From assembly GCA_035358815.1 (NCBI GenBank), contig DAOPQC010000006.1, forward strand, positions 148,331-212,330: DNA of 64,000 nucleotides, written 5' to 3'. The position numbers and the translations under genes are program-made. Within the stretch, counting starts at the first letter, position 1, and each line of letters opens with the position of its first letter. Below the pieces are notes generated by a model, which worked only from the letters and a program-made list of their open reading frames with translations, was not told where the DNA came from and ran no database searches. Shown piece after piece: positions 26,900 through 36,069 of this stretch. This DNA comes from Thermoanaerobaculales bacterium (lineage in GTDB: Bacteria > Acidobacteriota > Thermoanaerobaculia > Thermoanaerobaculales > Sulfomarinibacteraceae).

Positions 26900-28273
26900 G
26901 TGACAGCGCGCACCGCCGACGTCGTGATCTGCGGGGCCGGCATCGCCGGTGTCTCCGCCGCCTTCCAGCTCGCCGTCCGCCACAGCCTCCGCGACGTCGT
27001 GCTGGTCGACGAGCGGCCGCCGCTGACGCTGACCAGCGACAAGTCGACCGAGGCCTACCGCAACTGGTGGCCGGGACCGGACGACGCCATGGTCGGGCTG
27101 ATGAACCGCTCCATCGACCTGCTCGAGGAGCTCGCGGCCGCCACCGGCAACCGCTTCCTCCTCAACCGGCGCGGCTACGTCTACGCCACCTCCGACCCGC
27201 GGCGAGCGGCTGCCTACCGGACGACCGGCGAGCGCGCCTCGGCGCAGGGCGCCGGTCCACTGCGCGTGCATGGCGCCGGGACCGAGGCCCCAACCTACGT
27301 CCCGCACCGGTCCGACGCCTGGCGGGATCAGCCGCAGGGCGCCGATCTGATCGTGGACCCGGCGCTGATCCACGAGCTCTTCCCCTACCTCGCCAGCGAT
27401 GTCCGCGCCGTCCTTCACACCCGCCGCTGTGGCTGGCTGTCCGGCCAGCAGCTGGGCATGGAGCAACTCGAGCAGGCGCGCGCGAACGGCGTCCACCTGA
27501 TCGAGGGGCGGATCACCGCGGTCGAGGTCGACGGTGGGCGCGTCGGCGGGGTGCGCGTGGCCACCCCGTCATCGGAGTACACGATCGCGACCCGGTGCTT
27601 CGTCAACGCCGCGGGGCCGTTCCTGCGGCCGGTCGCCCGCCTGCTCGGGCTGGACCTCCCGGTCTTCTCCGAGCTCCACGTCAAGATGTCGTTCCGCGAC
27701 CACCTGGGCGTCGTCCCCCGCAGCGCGCCGCTCCTGATCTGGGAGGACCCCCAACGCCTGTCGTGGACCGACGAGGAGGCGAGGCTCCTGCGGGAGAGCG
27801 CCGCCACCCGGTGGCTGACCGAGGAGATGCCGCCCGGCGTCCACATGCGGCCGGAGGGGACCGAGCACGCGATCATCCTCTGGCCGTACCATGTCGGCGA
27901 GGTCCCCGAGACGTTCCCGATCGAGCTCCCGCCCGGCTACGCCGAGATCGCCCTGCGCGGCATGACGCGGCTGGTCCCTGCGCTCGAGGCGTACCTCGAC
28001 CACCTGCCCACCCCGTTCGTCGACGGCGGCTACTACACCAAGACCCGGGAGAACCGTCCGCTGGCGTGCCCGCTCCCGGTCGCCGGCGCGTTCCTCCACG
28101 GCGCCCTGTCCGGCTTCGGCCTGATGGCGTCGTCGGCCACCGCGGAGCTGCTCGCGCTCCACATCACCGGCGGTTCGCTGCCGGGCTACGCGCCCGCCTT
28201 CGACCTGCGCCGCTACGACGACCCGGCCTACCTGCGCTCGCTCGAGCTCTGGGGGACCTCCGGGCAGCTCTAG
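26900..28273 (+). CDS. FAD-dependent oxidoreductase of the DAO/glycine oxidase family
   Basis: 457 aa. VVICGAGIAGVSAAFQLA near the N-terminus is the FAD-binding GxGxxG dinucleotide fold; SDKSTEAYRNWWP is a family box. DAO-type enzymes oxidise secondary amines, such as sarcosine or glycine. The C-terminal GALSGFGLMASSATAELLA is the second FAD contact. Cytoplasmic. It starts GTG 26900 behind a -10 box. The TAG stop coincides with a repeat end shared with the cydB downstream element. Substrate unknown. Confidence 0.85.
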   Translation: MTARTADVVICGAGIAGVSAAFQLAVRHSLRDVVLVDERPPLTLTSDKSTEAYRNWWPGPDDAMVGLMNRSIDLLEELAAATGNRFLLNRRGYVYATSDPRRAAAYRTTGERASAQGAGPLRVHGAGTEAPTYVPHRSDAWRDQPQGADLIVDPALIHELFPYLASDVRAVLHTRRCGWLSGQQLGMEQLEQARANGVHLIEGRITAVEVDGGRVGGVRVATPSSEYTIATRCFVNAAGPFLRPVARLLGLDLPVFSELHVKMSFRDHLGVVPRSAPLLIWEDPQRLSWTDEEARLLRESAATRWLTEEMPPGVHMRPEGTEHAIILWPYHVGEVPETFPIELPPGYAEIALRGMTRLVPALEAYLDHLPTPFVDGGYYTKTRENRPLACPLPVAGAFLHGALSGFGLMASSATAELLALHITGGSLPGYAPAFDLRRYDDPAYLRSLELWGTSGQL

Positions 28274-28500
28274 CCCGCGTTTCTCATCGCCCCGGAAGAC
28301 ACGCTGCGCGCAGCTCGACGATGGGGTGGAGGGCCGAGCCCGGGAGCGCCTGCGGAAGATCGGATCGCAGTGGTCCAAGATCGACTGAAACTTCCAGGAT
28401 TCCCGTCGATCTCGTCAAAAAGTGGTCGAAATGGTCGAGAATGGACAAGAATCTCAGCGAAATCGACCTAGAGGTGGTCCAATCTAGCTGAATCGGCGGC
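28272..28500. repeat. Intergenic element with AGCCCGCGTTTCTCA end, AT-richer
   Basis: The left end (28272-28286) matches the inverted ends of the 13671-13755 element in 13 of 15 positions and again overlaps a TAG stop codon. Inside, about 28370-28500, base composition is distinctly AT-richer than the surroundings, with short related units (GTGGTCCAAGATCGACTGAA and GTGGTCCAATCTAGCTGAAT). No right end was found. Coding status: none. Confidence 0.4.
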
Positions 28501-28541
28501 GGGCCGCGCCGATTTCCAGCCGCCGGCAACGCCGCCAGGCC

Positions 28542-28547
28542 TACAAT
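28542..28547 (+). promoter_or_regulatory. -10 box of the acyltransferase gene
   Basis: TACAAT with 9 nt to the GTG start, slightly longer than the 6-nt spacing seen elsewhere. No SD is visible. Confidence 0.45.
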
Positions 28548-28556
28548 GGCCCGGCC

Positions 28557-29306
28557 GTGACGCCGTTGCGCTTCATCCGCACCGCCTTCGCCTGGGCCTT
28601 CGGATGCCTGGCCACTGTAGGCTGCACCCTGCCGGCGCTGCTGATCTCGCGGCTTCCCGGCGGCGACCCCGTGGCCCACCGGATGGCGCGGCTGTGGGGC
28701 CGGCTCTGCGTCTGGGGGACCGGTTGCCCGGTCAGGATCGAGGGCCTCGCCCACGTCGACCTCGCCCGCCGCTACGTCGTGATGGCCAACCACCAGTCGG
28801 CGCTCGACATCCCGGTCCTGATGGCGGTGCTGCCGGCGGCGTGGCGCACGGTCTTCTGGGCCAAGGAGAGCCTGTTCCGGGTCCCGGTGCTCGGTTGGGC
28901 GATGCGGATGCTGGGCCACATGCCGATCGATCGGGTCAACCGCCGGCTCGCCGGCAAGATGCTCTCGGACACCCTGCGGCAGGTGGAGGATGGCCGGTCG
29001 ATGCTGGTCTTCCCCGAGGAGACCTACGGACCGCCCGGACAGCTCCTGCCGTTCCAGCGGGGCGGGTTCGTGTTCGCGCTCAGGTCCCGGCTCGACGTGC
29101 TGCCGGTGGCCGTTCTCGGCACCCGCGACGCGCTGCCTCCAGGCGTGCGGCGGGTGGCGCCCACACGATTGACCGTCAGGTTCGGGGAGCCGATCGCGAC
29201 CTCCGAGCTGGCGGTGGGCGACCGGCCCCTGCTCGCCGAGCGGACTCGCGCGGCGATCGAACACCTGTGCCGCGAAGGCCATCCCGGTCACGACCTGCCG
29301 GACTGA
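28557..29306 (+). CDS. 1-acyl-sn-glycerol-3-phosphate acyltransferase (PlsC family)
   Basis: 249 aa. Transfers an acyl group to lysophosphatidate in phospholipid synthesis. NHQSALD (His79, Asp84) is the catalytic NHX4D; FPEETYGPPG is the second substrate-binding block (usually FPEGTR), so the Gly-Thr-Arg part is replaced here. An N-terminal hydrophobic segment anchors it to the membrane. GTG start at 28557. The altered second motif could mean a non-standard acceptor. Confidence 0.85.
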   Translation: MTPLRFIRTAFAWAFGCLATVGCTLPALLISRLPGGDPVAHRMARLWGRLCVWGTGCPVRIEGLAHVDLARRYVVMANHQSALDIPVLMAVLPAAWRTVFWAKESLFRVPVLGWAMRMLGHMPIDRVNRRLAGKMLSDTLRQVEDGRSMLVFPEETYGPPGQLLPFQRGGFVFALRSRLDVLPVAVLGTRDALPPGVRRVAPTRLTVRFGEPIATSELAVGDRPLLAERTRAAIEHLCREGHPGHDLPD

Positions 29307-29399
29307 CCCCGGTGGGGCACACGGGTGGTCAGCAATGAGCGCCGGGCCAGGCGCCGCGGGCGTTTCGTGGTATCCGCGGTCCTTGAACGCGGATCGACT

Positions 29400-29484
29400 G
29401 AACCGCAGCGGGCACAGAGAACGCAGAGGTGGGTCAACGTGCCTTCCACCGGCTGCTCGGCACCCTCCGCGACCTCCGCGGTTC
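29400..29484. repeat. Inverted repeat GAACCGC...GCGGTTC with CAGAGAACGCAGAGG arm
   Basis: Left arm GAACCGCAGCGGGCACAGAG extending to AACGCAGAGG (29400-29429), right arm CCTCCGCGACCTCCGCGGTTC less one base (29464-29484). This is like the ACCGCAGAG..CGCAGAG dispersed repeats common in planctomycetes, verrucomicrobia and delta-proteobacteria. It lies in a 203-bp convergent gap with no gene. Confidence 0.6.
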
Positions 29485-29509
29485 TGAACGGGCGGGAGGA
29501 GGAGCTCCC

Positions 29510-30988
29510 CTACTCCTCTGGTTTTCCGCTTCTCGACGCCCCGACTCCTGCCGCGCCCCCGGCCCCGCCTAGTGTCCCTCCGATCGCGGCCAGCAGCTCG
29601 CGGAAGCGGTCGCTGTCCCGCACCGCCTCGAGATCCGGGTCGGCTCGCATCAGGGCGGCGTCCGCGAAGCCGAGCTGCACCGCGTGCTCGAGCGCGTCCA
29701 GCGCCTGCGACCGGCGGCCTGCCAGCGACAGCGCGCAGGAGCGGTTGTACCAGACCGACGGGTTGTCGGGCTGGATCCGGCACGCGACGCCGAGTGCAGA
29801 GGCGGCGTGGCCCGGCCGGCGGTCGGCGATGAGGCCCTGTGGCATGTAGACCGCCACGTTCGAGAACAGGTGGGCCAGGACGCGGCGGGCGGTGGCGGCC
29901 TCGAGCCCGTCGCCCTCGGCCTGATGCTCGAGCCGCGCGACCTCGAGATCGTTGGCCAGCGTCTCGGGCGGCGCCGCCGGCTCGGCCGCGAGGAAGCGCG
30001 CAAACACCTGGTTGATCCGCTCCCGCTCCTGCCGCTCGCGCTCGGCCCATCGCTCCTCGAGCGAGGCGGCGCGCTCGACCTCGGGGTCTGCCTCGAGCGA
30101 CAGCCAGCGGGCGTGCGCCGCAGCGACATCGCGCAGGCCTTCGAAGTCCAGCGCCGCCGCCTGGTACCTGCGCATCGCCGCGAGCTTCTGGCCATCGGCC
30201 TCGAGCGCCGCCGCGGCCGCGAGATCGGCCGCGAGCAGCCGGTCCACCATGGCGTCGTCCCGAGGCCGCACGCCGCGGCGCATCCCCTGCAGCTCCATCC
30301 ACTCCAGTGCCTGGCGCGCGAGCGAGGGCGGCATCCAGGTGTGCCCGCCGGAGAATGTCTCCAGCCGCCTCGCGACCCCGGCCTCCCGCACGCGGGCGTG
30401 CAGCCTGCGCGTGTCCTGGTAGTTGAAGTCGCTGTCGCCAGCCGTGACGAACACCGCCGCCCGGTTGCCGGCGAGCGCCTCCTCGATGCAGCGCCCTCCC
30501 GAGCCGATGATGCCGGCGACGGACCCGGTCGTCCGGCCCACCTCGAAGGCCACGTAGACGGTGCCCGAAAACCCGGCGAGGTGGATCCGCCTGTCATCGA
30601 TGGCGTAGCGCTCGTGGATCTCTGGCCAGAGGGCGTTGAGGGCGCGCCGGTTGGGCTCCATGCCGCTGTCGCTGCGGGTGTCGTTGGACGACACGATGAT
30701 CCAGCCGAGCTCGCGCGCCGGATCGAGGAACAGCTCGGCCGCCGGAACCGAGCGCCCGCGCGGATCGAGCACCACGAGAACCGGCCACCGCCTGCCCGGA
30801 TTGTAGGCCTCGGGCAGGTACAGCGTGTACGACTGGCTGGGATCGGACGCGCACGCGATCCCCTCCACGAGCCGACCCCTCGGCGGGCCCTCCGCTGCCG
30901 GTGCCGGAGCCTCTGCCAGCGCCTGGGGCGCGGCGGCGGCGAGCAGCAGTGCGACGACGGCGACCGTCACCATGCCTGTGGTACGCAC
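29510..30988 (-). CDS. Secreted alpha/beta-hydrolase-TPR-like protein
   Basis: 492 aa. A signal peptide (VTVAVVALLLAAAAPQALA) follows the GTG start at 30988, which has GGAGG 7 nt upstream. The N-terminal 230 residues resemble extracellular esterases (LPEAYNPGRRWPVLVVLDPRG, AGFSGTVYVAFEVG with the nucleophile Ser, TAGDSDFNY and SGGHTWMP with the His). GxSG rather than GxSxG+ is unusual but acceptable. The C-terminal half is Ala-rich and helical and ends in a TPR-like unit (PDNPSVWYNRSCALSLAGR). Possibly a peptidase or esterase of the poly-beta-hydroxybutyrate-depolymerase/LpqC clan; substrate unknown. Confidence 0.7.
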   Translation of the reverse strand: MRTTGMVTVAVVALLLAAAAPQALAEAPAPAAEGPPRGRLVEGIACASDPSQSYTLYLPEAYNPGRRWPVLVVLDPRGRSVPAAELFLDPARELGWIIVSSNDTRSDSGMEPNRRALNALWPEIHERYAIDDRRIHLAGFSGTVYVAFEVGRTTGSVAGIIGSGGRCIEEALAGNRAAVFVTAGDSDFNYQDTRRLHARVREAGVARRLETFSGGHTWMPPSLARQALEWMELQGMRRGVRPRDDAMVDRLLAADLAAAAALEADGQKLAAMRRYQAAALDFEGLRDVAAAHARWLSLEADPEVERAASLEERWAERERQERERINQVFARFLAAEPAAPPETLANDLEVARLEHQAEGDGLEAATARRVLAHLFSNVAVYMPQGLIADRRPGHAASALGVACRIQPDNPSVWYNRSCALSLAGRRSQALDALEHAVQLGFADAALMRADPDLEAVRDSDRFRELLAAIGGTLGGAGGAAGVGASRSGKPEE

Positions 30989-31045
30989 CGATCGCCCTCC
31001 GGTTCCCGGGCGCACGCCACCGGCCCCCTACGAGCTCGGGCCCGG

Positions 31046-34000
31046 TCAGGTCGGCGCCTGGCTGTCGGCGGTCAGCGCGCGGCTCCACAGCACGCCGGCG
31101 ACGAGCACCAGCAGCCCCGCCGTCAACGACCCGGCGAGCGCCGCCGGGAACGCCCTGAAGATGCCCTCCCGCACGAATGACAGGGACGACATCGCCGCGG
31201 CAGCCACCGGCAGCAGCGCCAGGTGCCGGCGCAGCACGACGACGTAGGCGAGCCACAGCAGCAGCCCGGTCACCAGCCCGGCTGCCAGCCAGCGCGGCAC
31301 GGTCTCGACGCCGTCGGAGCCGGCCAGCACCAGCCCGGCCAGCACCAGCCCGACGGACAACGCCACCCGCCACCGCGTCCAGCTCCTGGAGGCGACCTCC
31401 ACGAAGGTCAGGATCAGCAGCAGCAGCGCCGTTCCGGCGATCCATCCGGTGATCGGATCCAGCGCGGCGGCGAGGAACGGCGACGCCGCGCCGGCGGCAT
31501 CGAACGCGGGCCAGGTCGGATCGAGCGGGGCCGCCGCCCTTCCGGCCGCGGCAGCGGCACCCGCGACCGCGAGGCCGAGGCCGCCGGCGACGGCGGCGTC
31601 GGCGACCCGGAACGGGGACGGCTGGCGCGGGACCCAGCGGTGGACGAGGCCGATCGCCAGCGCCATCGCGGTCGCCGACGCGACCAGGAGGAGGACCGCA
31701 CCGGCCACGATCATCCCCGCCTGCAGAGCGAACGGCTGGGCGCTGGAGAACTGCGCCGTGATCGAGGGCCAGCTGTTGGCGAGGCCGATCAAGCCGAGGA
31801 CGACGACGACCGATGCCGCGAGCGCGAATGTCCTCGGGGAGAAGCGGCCCTTGCTCCAGCGCACGACGCCGATCACGCCGCCCGCTACGAAGATCGCGAT
31901 CGCCGCCACCGTGCAGACGATCCGCGCCAGCTGCGCCGCGCTGCCGCGGTTGCGCTCGCCGCGCTCCCAGTCCTCGGGCACGTGCACGAACCGATAGGCG
32001 TCGACGACCTCGTCGCCGCCGATCTCGACCGCGACCCTCGCGTCCCCCTGCTCGACAGGGTAGGCCGCCTTGTCGGAGAGCACGAACCTCCAGTCGATCC
32101 TTTCTGGCCGCTTCTCGGGCTCCGCAGACACCTCGTTCAGCCTGCCGGCGTCGAGGCCGAGCCGCTCGGCCACGGCCTGCCTCGCAAGCTCGCGCGCGGC
32201 GCCGGACTCGAGCTGGGCTCCCGCCCGCGACTCCGGCAATCGATGAGAGAAGCGCTCGACCGCTCCGTCCGGACCCACCGAAACCTGGTACTCCTCGGCC
32301 CGCTCCACCACGTCGCCCTCGAATGAGGTGAACCGTACGAGCCACCGCGGCGGGGCGACGTAGCTGCCCAGCAGATCGCGGTAGGCCTCGGCACCGCCCT
32401 CCTGCCAGACGAAGCGGTCCTCGATCGAGGGCGCTCCCTCGACCGCCGACAGCGCGCGCCAGCCCTCGGGGATCGTGATCCCTCGCGCAGCGAGCTCGGC
32501 GCGGGCGGCCGTCACCGCCGCCGAGCGGCCTGCCGCGAGCGCCGGCACCTCGCTCCTGAAGTCGGCCAGGCCGAACCAGGCGGCAAGGCCGATCACCCCG
32601 GCGGCGACGAGCGCGGCCCGCGAGCGCGAGCCGATGCCGGCGGCGGCCGGCACGGCCTCAGGCCGCTCCGCCACCGCCGCCGCGGCCGGCTGCCAGCCCA
32701 GGTTGCGGTCGGCCTCCGCGACCTCGCCCCACCTCCCGGCCCGAATGCGCCTCGCCAGCACGATCAAGAGTGGCACCAGCGTGAGCGCCAGGACCAGCGC
32801 CCGGTCCACCCAGATGCCCGGGGTCGAGGCGGCGAACAGCGGTATCGCGAACCACATCACGTCGTACGCGAAGTGGAGGACGATCGCCGGCACCAGGCCG
32901 AAGACGAGGTACAGCAGCCCGAATCCGACCGCCGGCAGGATCAGCTCGACCAGCCTGGCGTAGGCTGGCTGGGCCGGGTAGTTGGCGTGGCCGCCGCCGA
33001 AGATCAGCGCCTGCAGCACCAGCGCGCCGAGGATCCACCACTTCCTTCCCCCGAAGCGCTGGCCAAGCAGGGCCGCGCTGGCGATCGGGATGGCGCGGAA
33101 GAGGCACTCCTCCCAGAACCCGGCCTGCAGGGAGATCGCGACCGACGACAGCCACGGCAGGTAGTTCGCGATCACGTTCGGGTCGTAGAGGGCGTCGGAC
33201 GGGTTCCACCAGCCCAAGGTGCGGCTCGCGAACAGATAGAGCGCGACGTCGAACGCGAGGAAGACGGCCACCAGCAGGTAGCCGGCCGCGGTCTGGCCCG
33301 CCACGGACTTCGTGCCGGCCACCCCGGGCGACCAGACACGCCACAGCTGCAGGTGGTTCGGGAAGGCCCTCCGGGTCAGGCTCTCCGCGGCCATGAACGA
33401 GAGGGTGAGCAGGAGCCCCATCCCGAGCAGCTGCAGCAGCGCCTGCACCACCTGCTCGAGGGCGAAGTTGGTCGCGGAGATCGCAGTGTCGTATCCCATC
33501 CAGGCGAGCGGCCACTGGTTGAGAACGACCAGGGCCTGCAGGCCGGCGATGAACAGCCCCCATGCCAGCGCGTGCTTCCACAGCACCCACCGCTTGCGCA
33601 GCAGCAGGAAGGTGCCGATGACGCACCCCCCGATGACGTAGAGCAGGGCGGCCGCGACCGCGGCGCCGGTCGCGATGCCGTTGTTGGCCGAACGCATCTC
33701 CTCGTACCGGCGCTCGAAGGCCTCCGGCACCTTGACGAAATTGGTCAGCTCGGTGAAGCGGTCGCCGGTGACCACCAGCCGCAGCCGGTAACGGCCCTCC
33801 TCGCCGACCATCGGCGACGGCCGCTCGTAGACGAAGGTGTGATCGACGCGGCCGGACGGGCGCACCTCCTGCGCGTCCTCGACCCGCTCGAAGGCGCCGA
33901 GGTCGATCCCCCAGTCGCGGGTCGCCGCCGTCTCCGCGATCGCCCGCGCGGCGGCTGGCTCGAGGGCGGCCCCCGGGTCCTCCTCCGGGATCATCTCCAC

Positions 34001-34384
34001 GAACCCGAAGGGCTTGCCCGCAGGGGTGAAGCGGATCAGGGTCTCGTTGGCCTCGAACTCGGCGAAGTGGCGCACCCGCCAGGTGTAGGGCGAGTAGAGC
34101 CCCTCCGCGAGCATCCGCGAGAACGCCTCCCGTCCGCCGGCCTCGAGCTCGACGAAGCTCTGGACGCCGCGGTCGAGATCGAACGAGGCGGCATGGCGCC
34201 GCTCCGCCGGCCCCCATCCGAAGCGGTCGGCGAGCCCGCCCGCCGCCTCGAGGGCCGCCTCCCGATCCATCTCCAGGTCGAGGGTGACGATCGGAAACGC
34301 CTTCGGGAAGTTGATGATCCCGAACGTCGCGCACGCCACCGCGAACAGCACGAACGCCACCCAGAACCAGGGCTTGCGGAACAT
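31046..34384 (-). CDS. Large CPBP-family intramembrane protease with duplicated extracytoplasmic domain
   Basis: 1112 aa. Residues 8-25 are the first membrane helix, then an extracytoplasmic domain of about 210 residues, then a multi-helix membrane bundle with the CPBP motifs: EECLFR (Glu425, Glu426), GGGHANYP (His466), HFAYD (His504). After that, residues about 580-800 form a second domain that looks like a copy of the first (GAALEPAAARAIAETAA versus GAQLESGAARELARQAV; FVKVPEAFERR versus FVHVPEDWERG), then another 6-7 helices. Such proteases process prenylated or small substrates or act as immunity proteins. Only the first bundle keeps active-site residues. GGAGGG precedes ATG 34384. Confidence 0.85.
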   Translation of the reverse strand: MFRKPWFWVAFVLFAVACATFGIINFPKAFPIVTLDLEMDREAALEAAGGLADRFGWGPAERRHAASFDLDRGVQSFVELEAGGREAFSRMLAEGLYSPYTWRVRHFAEFEANETLIRFTPAGKPFGFVEMIPEEDPGAALEPAAARAIAETAATRDWGIDLGAFERVEDAQEVRPSGRVDHTFVYERPSPMVGEEGRYRLRLVVTGDRFTELTNFVKVPEAFERRYEEMRSANNGIATGAAVAAALLYVIGGCVIGTFLLLRKRWVLWKHALAWGLFIAGLQALVVLNQWPLAWMGYDTAISATNFALEQVVQALLQLLGMGLLLTLSFMAAESLTRRAFPNHLQLWRVWSPGVAGTKSVAGQTAAGYLLVAVFLAFDVALYLFASRTLGWWNPSDALYDPNVIANYLPWLSSVAISLQAGFWEECLFRAIPIASAALLGQRFGGRKWWILGALVLQALIFGGGHANYPAQPAYARLVELILPAVGFGLLYLVFGLVPAIVLHFAYDVMWFAIPLFAASTPGIWVDRALVLALTLVPLLIVLARRIRAGRWGEVAEADRNLGWQPAAAAVAERPEAVPAAAGIGSRSRAALVAAGVIGLAAWFGLADFRSEVPALAAGRSAAVTAARAELAARGITIPEGWRALSAVEGAPSIEDRFVWQEGGAEAYRDLLGSYVAPPRWLVRFTSFEGDVVERAEEYQVSVGPDGAVERFSHRLPESRAGAQLESGAARELARQAVAERLGLDAGRLNEVSAEPEKRPERIDWRFVLSDKAAYPVEQGDARVAVEIGGDEVVDAYRFVHVPEDWERGERNRGSAAQLARIVCTVAAIAIFVAGGVIGVVRWSKGRFSPRTFALAASVVVVLGLIGLANSWPSITAQFSSAQPFALQAGMIVAGAVLLLVASATAMALAIGLVHRWVPRQPSPFRVADAAVAGGLGLAVAGAAAAAGRAAAPLDPTWPAFDAAGAASPFLAAALDPITGWIAGTALLLLILTFVEVASRSWTRWRVALSVGLVLAGLVLAGSDGVETVPRWLAAGLVTGLLLWLAYVVVLRRHLALLPVAAAAMSSLSFVREGIFRAFPAALAGSLTAGLLVLVAGVLWSRALTADSQAPT

Positions 34385-34658
34385 CGGGACCCTCCGTCCG
34401 TCGTCGATGCCGGCGATTGTACCCCGCGCAGAGGCCAGCCATCGACCGGCTCACGAGCTGCCAGGAGGCCGGGGGTCTGACCCTCGCCCGTTTCCGCTTC
34501 CGCGCCCGCTTCCGACGGCGAGCACGACAGCAGCACGCCAGGAACTCCCCTCGGACCGCGCACTTTCGGCTCTGGGGGCCGGGCACCATCTCCACCATCG
34601 CCAAGAAGCGGGACAGCCCGCCTGCGGGCGTCGTCACGGCGTTGGCCGGGTAATCCGC

Positions 34659-34687
34659 ATGACATTCCCGCCGACGAAACCTAGAAT
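34659..34687 (+). promoter_or_regulatory. Promoter of the LVIVD-protein gene
   Basis: -35 ATGACA (34659-34664), 17-bp spacer, -10 TAGAAT (34682-34687), 39 nt before ATG 34727. Confidence 0.65.
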
Positions 34688-34726
34688 AGGTGCGGTGCAA
34701 CAAATCCTCAAACCAGGAGGGACACC

Positions 34727-35761
34727 ATGACGAGCCGTCGGTCCGGCGTCCGGTCGCTGGTGCTCGTGGGATTCTGCGTGTGCGGGCTCGCGACGTCGGC
34801 GCTCGCGCAGGATTGCCCTGAGCTTCTCGGCCAGTGGCCCGACAATCCAGCCGAGCTCGTGACCATCGATGAGCCCTATGCCTACGCCGCTTACGACACG
34901 CTGCTCATGGTGGCCGACATCTCGGACCCAGAGGCGCCCGAGGTCGTCGGCAGCGTGGATCTGACCCACATCGGCGGCCTCGCCGCCGCCAACGGGTACA
35001 TCTTCGTCGGGGGCGACGACTTCGTCGTCGTCGATGCCACGGACCCGGAGCAGCCCCACGTCGTGGCGACCGTCGACCTGACTGGAGCGGAGCAGATCGC
35101 CATCTCCGGGACCTTTGCGTACGTGTCCGTGTTCTATCCGCCAGCCCTCCGCGTGTACGACATCAGTGTGCCCTCGTCGCCGACGGAGGTGGGATTCCTC
35201 CCGGACATATTCGGCATCGCGTCGATCGAGGTGGTCGGCCCGTACGCGTACGTGCCTTGGTACGACACCTTTGGAACTCCGCCGGGGGGCCTCAAGATCG
35301 TCGACGTCAGCACACCGTCGGCACCCTTCGTGGCCGGTTCGGTCGATTTCTCGGATGACTACGTCGGCAGGGCTGCCGTGCACAACGGCTACGCGTATAT
35401 CGCCACCCTGGACGGCTTCCGCGTCGTTGACGTGAGGGCACCAACTGCTCCAGTCGAGGTCGGGACGGTCGCGATGCCGTGTTACTGGCCGAACGGAATC
35501 GTGGTCAACGGCAGCTACGCGTGGGTCGCGTGCTGGGAGGCGGGCCTGCGGGTTCTGGAGTTGAGCGATCCCGAGTCCCCAGTCGAGGTGGGTTCCTACG
35601 ATCCGCCGGAGTTCCTGGCCTTCGTGGACGTCGGGAACGAGCTCGCAGCCGCTGCCAACAGCGAGGCCGGCCTTCTGGTCTTCGACACGTGCGAGTTGCC
35701 GGTGTTCGCCGACGGCTTCGAGTCCGGCGACACCTCGGCCTGGTCCACCACGGTTCCGTAA
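34727..35761 (+). CDS. Secreted LVIVD-repeat beta-propeller protein
   Basis: 344 aa with signal peptide (SLVLVGFCVCGLATSALAQ). Repeats of the LVIVD type (PEVVGSVDL, PTEVGFLPD, GGLKIVDVSTPSAPFVAGSV, GFRVVDVRAPTAPVEVGTV, GLRVLELSDPESPVEVGSY) give a beta-propeller of about seven blades. The end, FADGFESGDTSAWSTTVP, is a short tail with a conserved DGFESG...W box, shared by many secreted Acidobacteria proteins. Function unknown; such propellers are likely surface-adhesive. AGGAGG lies 8 nt before the start. Confidence 0.8.
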   Translation: MTSRRSGVRSLVLVGFCVCGLATSALAQDCPELLGQWPDNPAELVTIDEPYAYAAYDTLLMVADISDPEAPEVVGSVDLTHIGGLAAANGYIFVGGDDFVVVDATDPEQPHVVATVDLTGAEQIAISGTFAYVSVFYPPALRVYDISVPSSPTEVGFLPDIFGIASIEVVGPYAYVPWYDTFGTPPGGLKIVDVSTPSAPFVAGSVDFSDDYVGRAAVHNGYAYIATLDGFRVVDVRAPTAPVEVGTVAMPCYWPNGIVVNGSYAWVACWEAGLRVLELSDPESPVEVGSYDPPEFLAFVDVGNELAAAANSEAGLLVFDTCELPVFADGFESGDTSAWSTTVP

Positions 35762-36015
35762 TCACGGTCGAAGCTCGACCGAAACCCAGATCGCCGGATC
35801 TTCCGGCGCCCTGCTCATGTCGCCACCCCCGGCAGTCGTGTCCGTGCGGGATTCCGTGCCCGTCTCCGGGAAGAGGGGCTGGGGGCCAGGGATCACGCCA
35901 TTCTCCCGCGCACTTCCGCGCCCGCGCTCCTGTCCAAAGGCACGAGTCACGGGAATCCGGGTCACATCCGGACAAGAGAAAAGCGCAGCCGAGGAACCCG
36001 CCTCGGCTCGTGACC

Positions 36016-36044
36016 TTGACCCCTCCAGGCCTTGACGATATCGT
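36016..36044 (+). promoter_or_regulatory. Possible promoter of the small secreted protein gene
   Basis: -35 TTGACC (36016-36021), 17-bp spacer, -10 TATCGT (36039-36044). Moderate match. The rest of the 308-bp gap (35762-36069) holds a 6-bp-stem hairpin (GCCGGATCTTCCGGC near 35793) without a T run and nothing else of note. Confidence 0.35.
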
Positions 36045-36069
36045 CGAGTCAGCTCGAATGGAGGATTTC

